NCBI RefSeq assembly: GCF_001545075.1
Contig: NZ_FCOB02000003.1
Coordinates: 186,001-250,000 of the forward strand
DNA from: Caballeronia ptereochthonis
GTDB lineage: Bacteria; Pseudomonadota; Gammaproteobacteria; Burkholderiales; Burkholderiaceae
Length of the DNA: 64,000 nt
Reading direction: 5' to 3'
In this document: positions 63,774 to 64,000 of the stretch, piece by piece
Layout: each line of letters opens with the position of its first letter
Position numbering within the stretch: the first letter of the stretch is position 1
The notes under the pieces: model-generated
The model's input: the letters and a program-made list of their open reading frames with translations, nothing else
Database searches by the model: none
What the model was told of the DNA's origin: nothing
Made by a program: the position numbers and the translations under genes

Positions 63774-64000
63774 AGGTCAATCAGCGAGTCCACGACGCCG
63801 GACGGCGGCGCGATCGATCGCGTTTCTACGCGTCCGGCAGCGCCAGCCCGGGATGTCATGTTAAAGCCCATCGGGAAAGTTTGCAGATTGTCGCACGGCG
63901 CGCGCATGTTCCCGCGCTTATCCGTACGGGCGTTCCGCGTTTCGAAGCCCGACCCTCGCTGCGCGGCACGGCCTCAGGCCGGATTCTCGAACGTGTCCGG
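63774..64000. other. Intergenic region upstream of ribA, with possible 3' end of a next gene
   Basis: Nothing is recognised. On the minus strand the last 24 bases could encode a tail PDTFENPA with a TGA at 63974-63976, the end of a gene outside the window, but eight codons cannot support a call. Confidence 0.3.

Noticed and set aside
63774..64000. FMN riboswitch before ribA
   Set aside because: No RFN-type conserved motif was recognised.

Overview
The window is GC-rich, gene-dense chromosomal DNA. Gene content (ectoine catabolism, homodimeric pyruvate dehydrogenase E1, a phasin, AdoCbl ribonucleotide reductase, many LysR/IclR/Lrp/MocR regulators) and a recurrent intergenic repeat suggest a Burkholderiaceae bacterium of the Burkholderia/Paraburkholderia/Caballeronia group. 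This is inference from family resemblance, not from a search. I saw no rRNA, tRNA, CRISPR array, transposase or prophage.

Region by region. 1-5 kb: class II ribonucleotide reductase (cut by the window edge), mobB, and a flavin monooxygenase coupled to a DUF2783 protein. 5-10 kb: IclR regulator, DUF985 cupin, a binding-protein-like protein without signal peptide, an acetyltransferase, and a divergent DJ-1/PfpI enzyme and GlxA-type regulator. 10-14.5 kb: a double-GAF GGDEF-EAL protein, several tiny hydrophilic proteins, and an unannotated 24-codon pqqA-like gene with a perfect terminator but no pqqBCDE beside it.

14.5-28 kb is a nearly complete ectoine/5-hydroxyectoine uptake and catabolism island. 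ehuBCDA (ABC importer) runs rightward. enuR (MocR-type regulator), eutB, eutC, doeA/eutD, doeB/eutE, asnC/doeX, doeC and doeD run leftward. The importer brings in the compatible solute. EutB and EutC convert hydroxyectoine to ectoine, and DoeA opens the ring. DoeB deacetylates to diaminobutyrate, and DoeD and DoeC carry carbon to aspartate. A shared 18-bp near-palindrome lies before both ehuB and eutB and is a candidate EnuR operator. eutA is not present. A roughly 625-bp inverted-repeat element interrupts the operon between asnC and doeC, and a deleted copy lies near 45.9 kb.

28-38.6 kb: Rieske/FAD reductase, UdgX-type uracil-DNA glycosylase, DUF3175 and other small proteins, a sorbosone-dehydrogenase-like protein, a hybrid histidine kinase, an ammonium transporter, an enoyl-CoA hydratase and a phosphoribosyltransferase. 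38.6-46.8 kb: a second-type pyruvate dehydrogenase E1 with a divergent Lrp regulator, MscS channel, zinc ribbon protein, LysR regulator, ICMT-like methyltransferase, solitary ParA and a membrane protein. 46.9-54 kb: L-fuconate dehydratase-like enolase, HIT-like phosphorylase, cytosolic HtrA-type protease, small proteins, an EamA exporter and an XRE regulator. 54-64 kb: phasin with a clear sigma70 promoter, a vanillyl-alcohol-oxidase-type flavoprotein operon, a MocR regulator, a helicase-nuclease whose start codon lies inside a perfect LexA box, hemerythrin, a 2OG-Fe(II) oxygenase and ribA.
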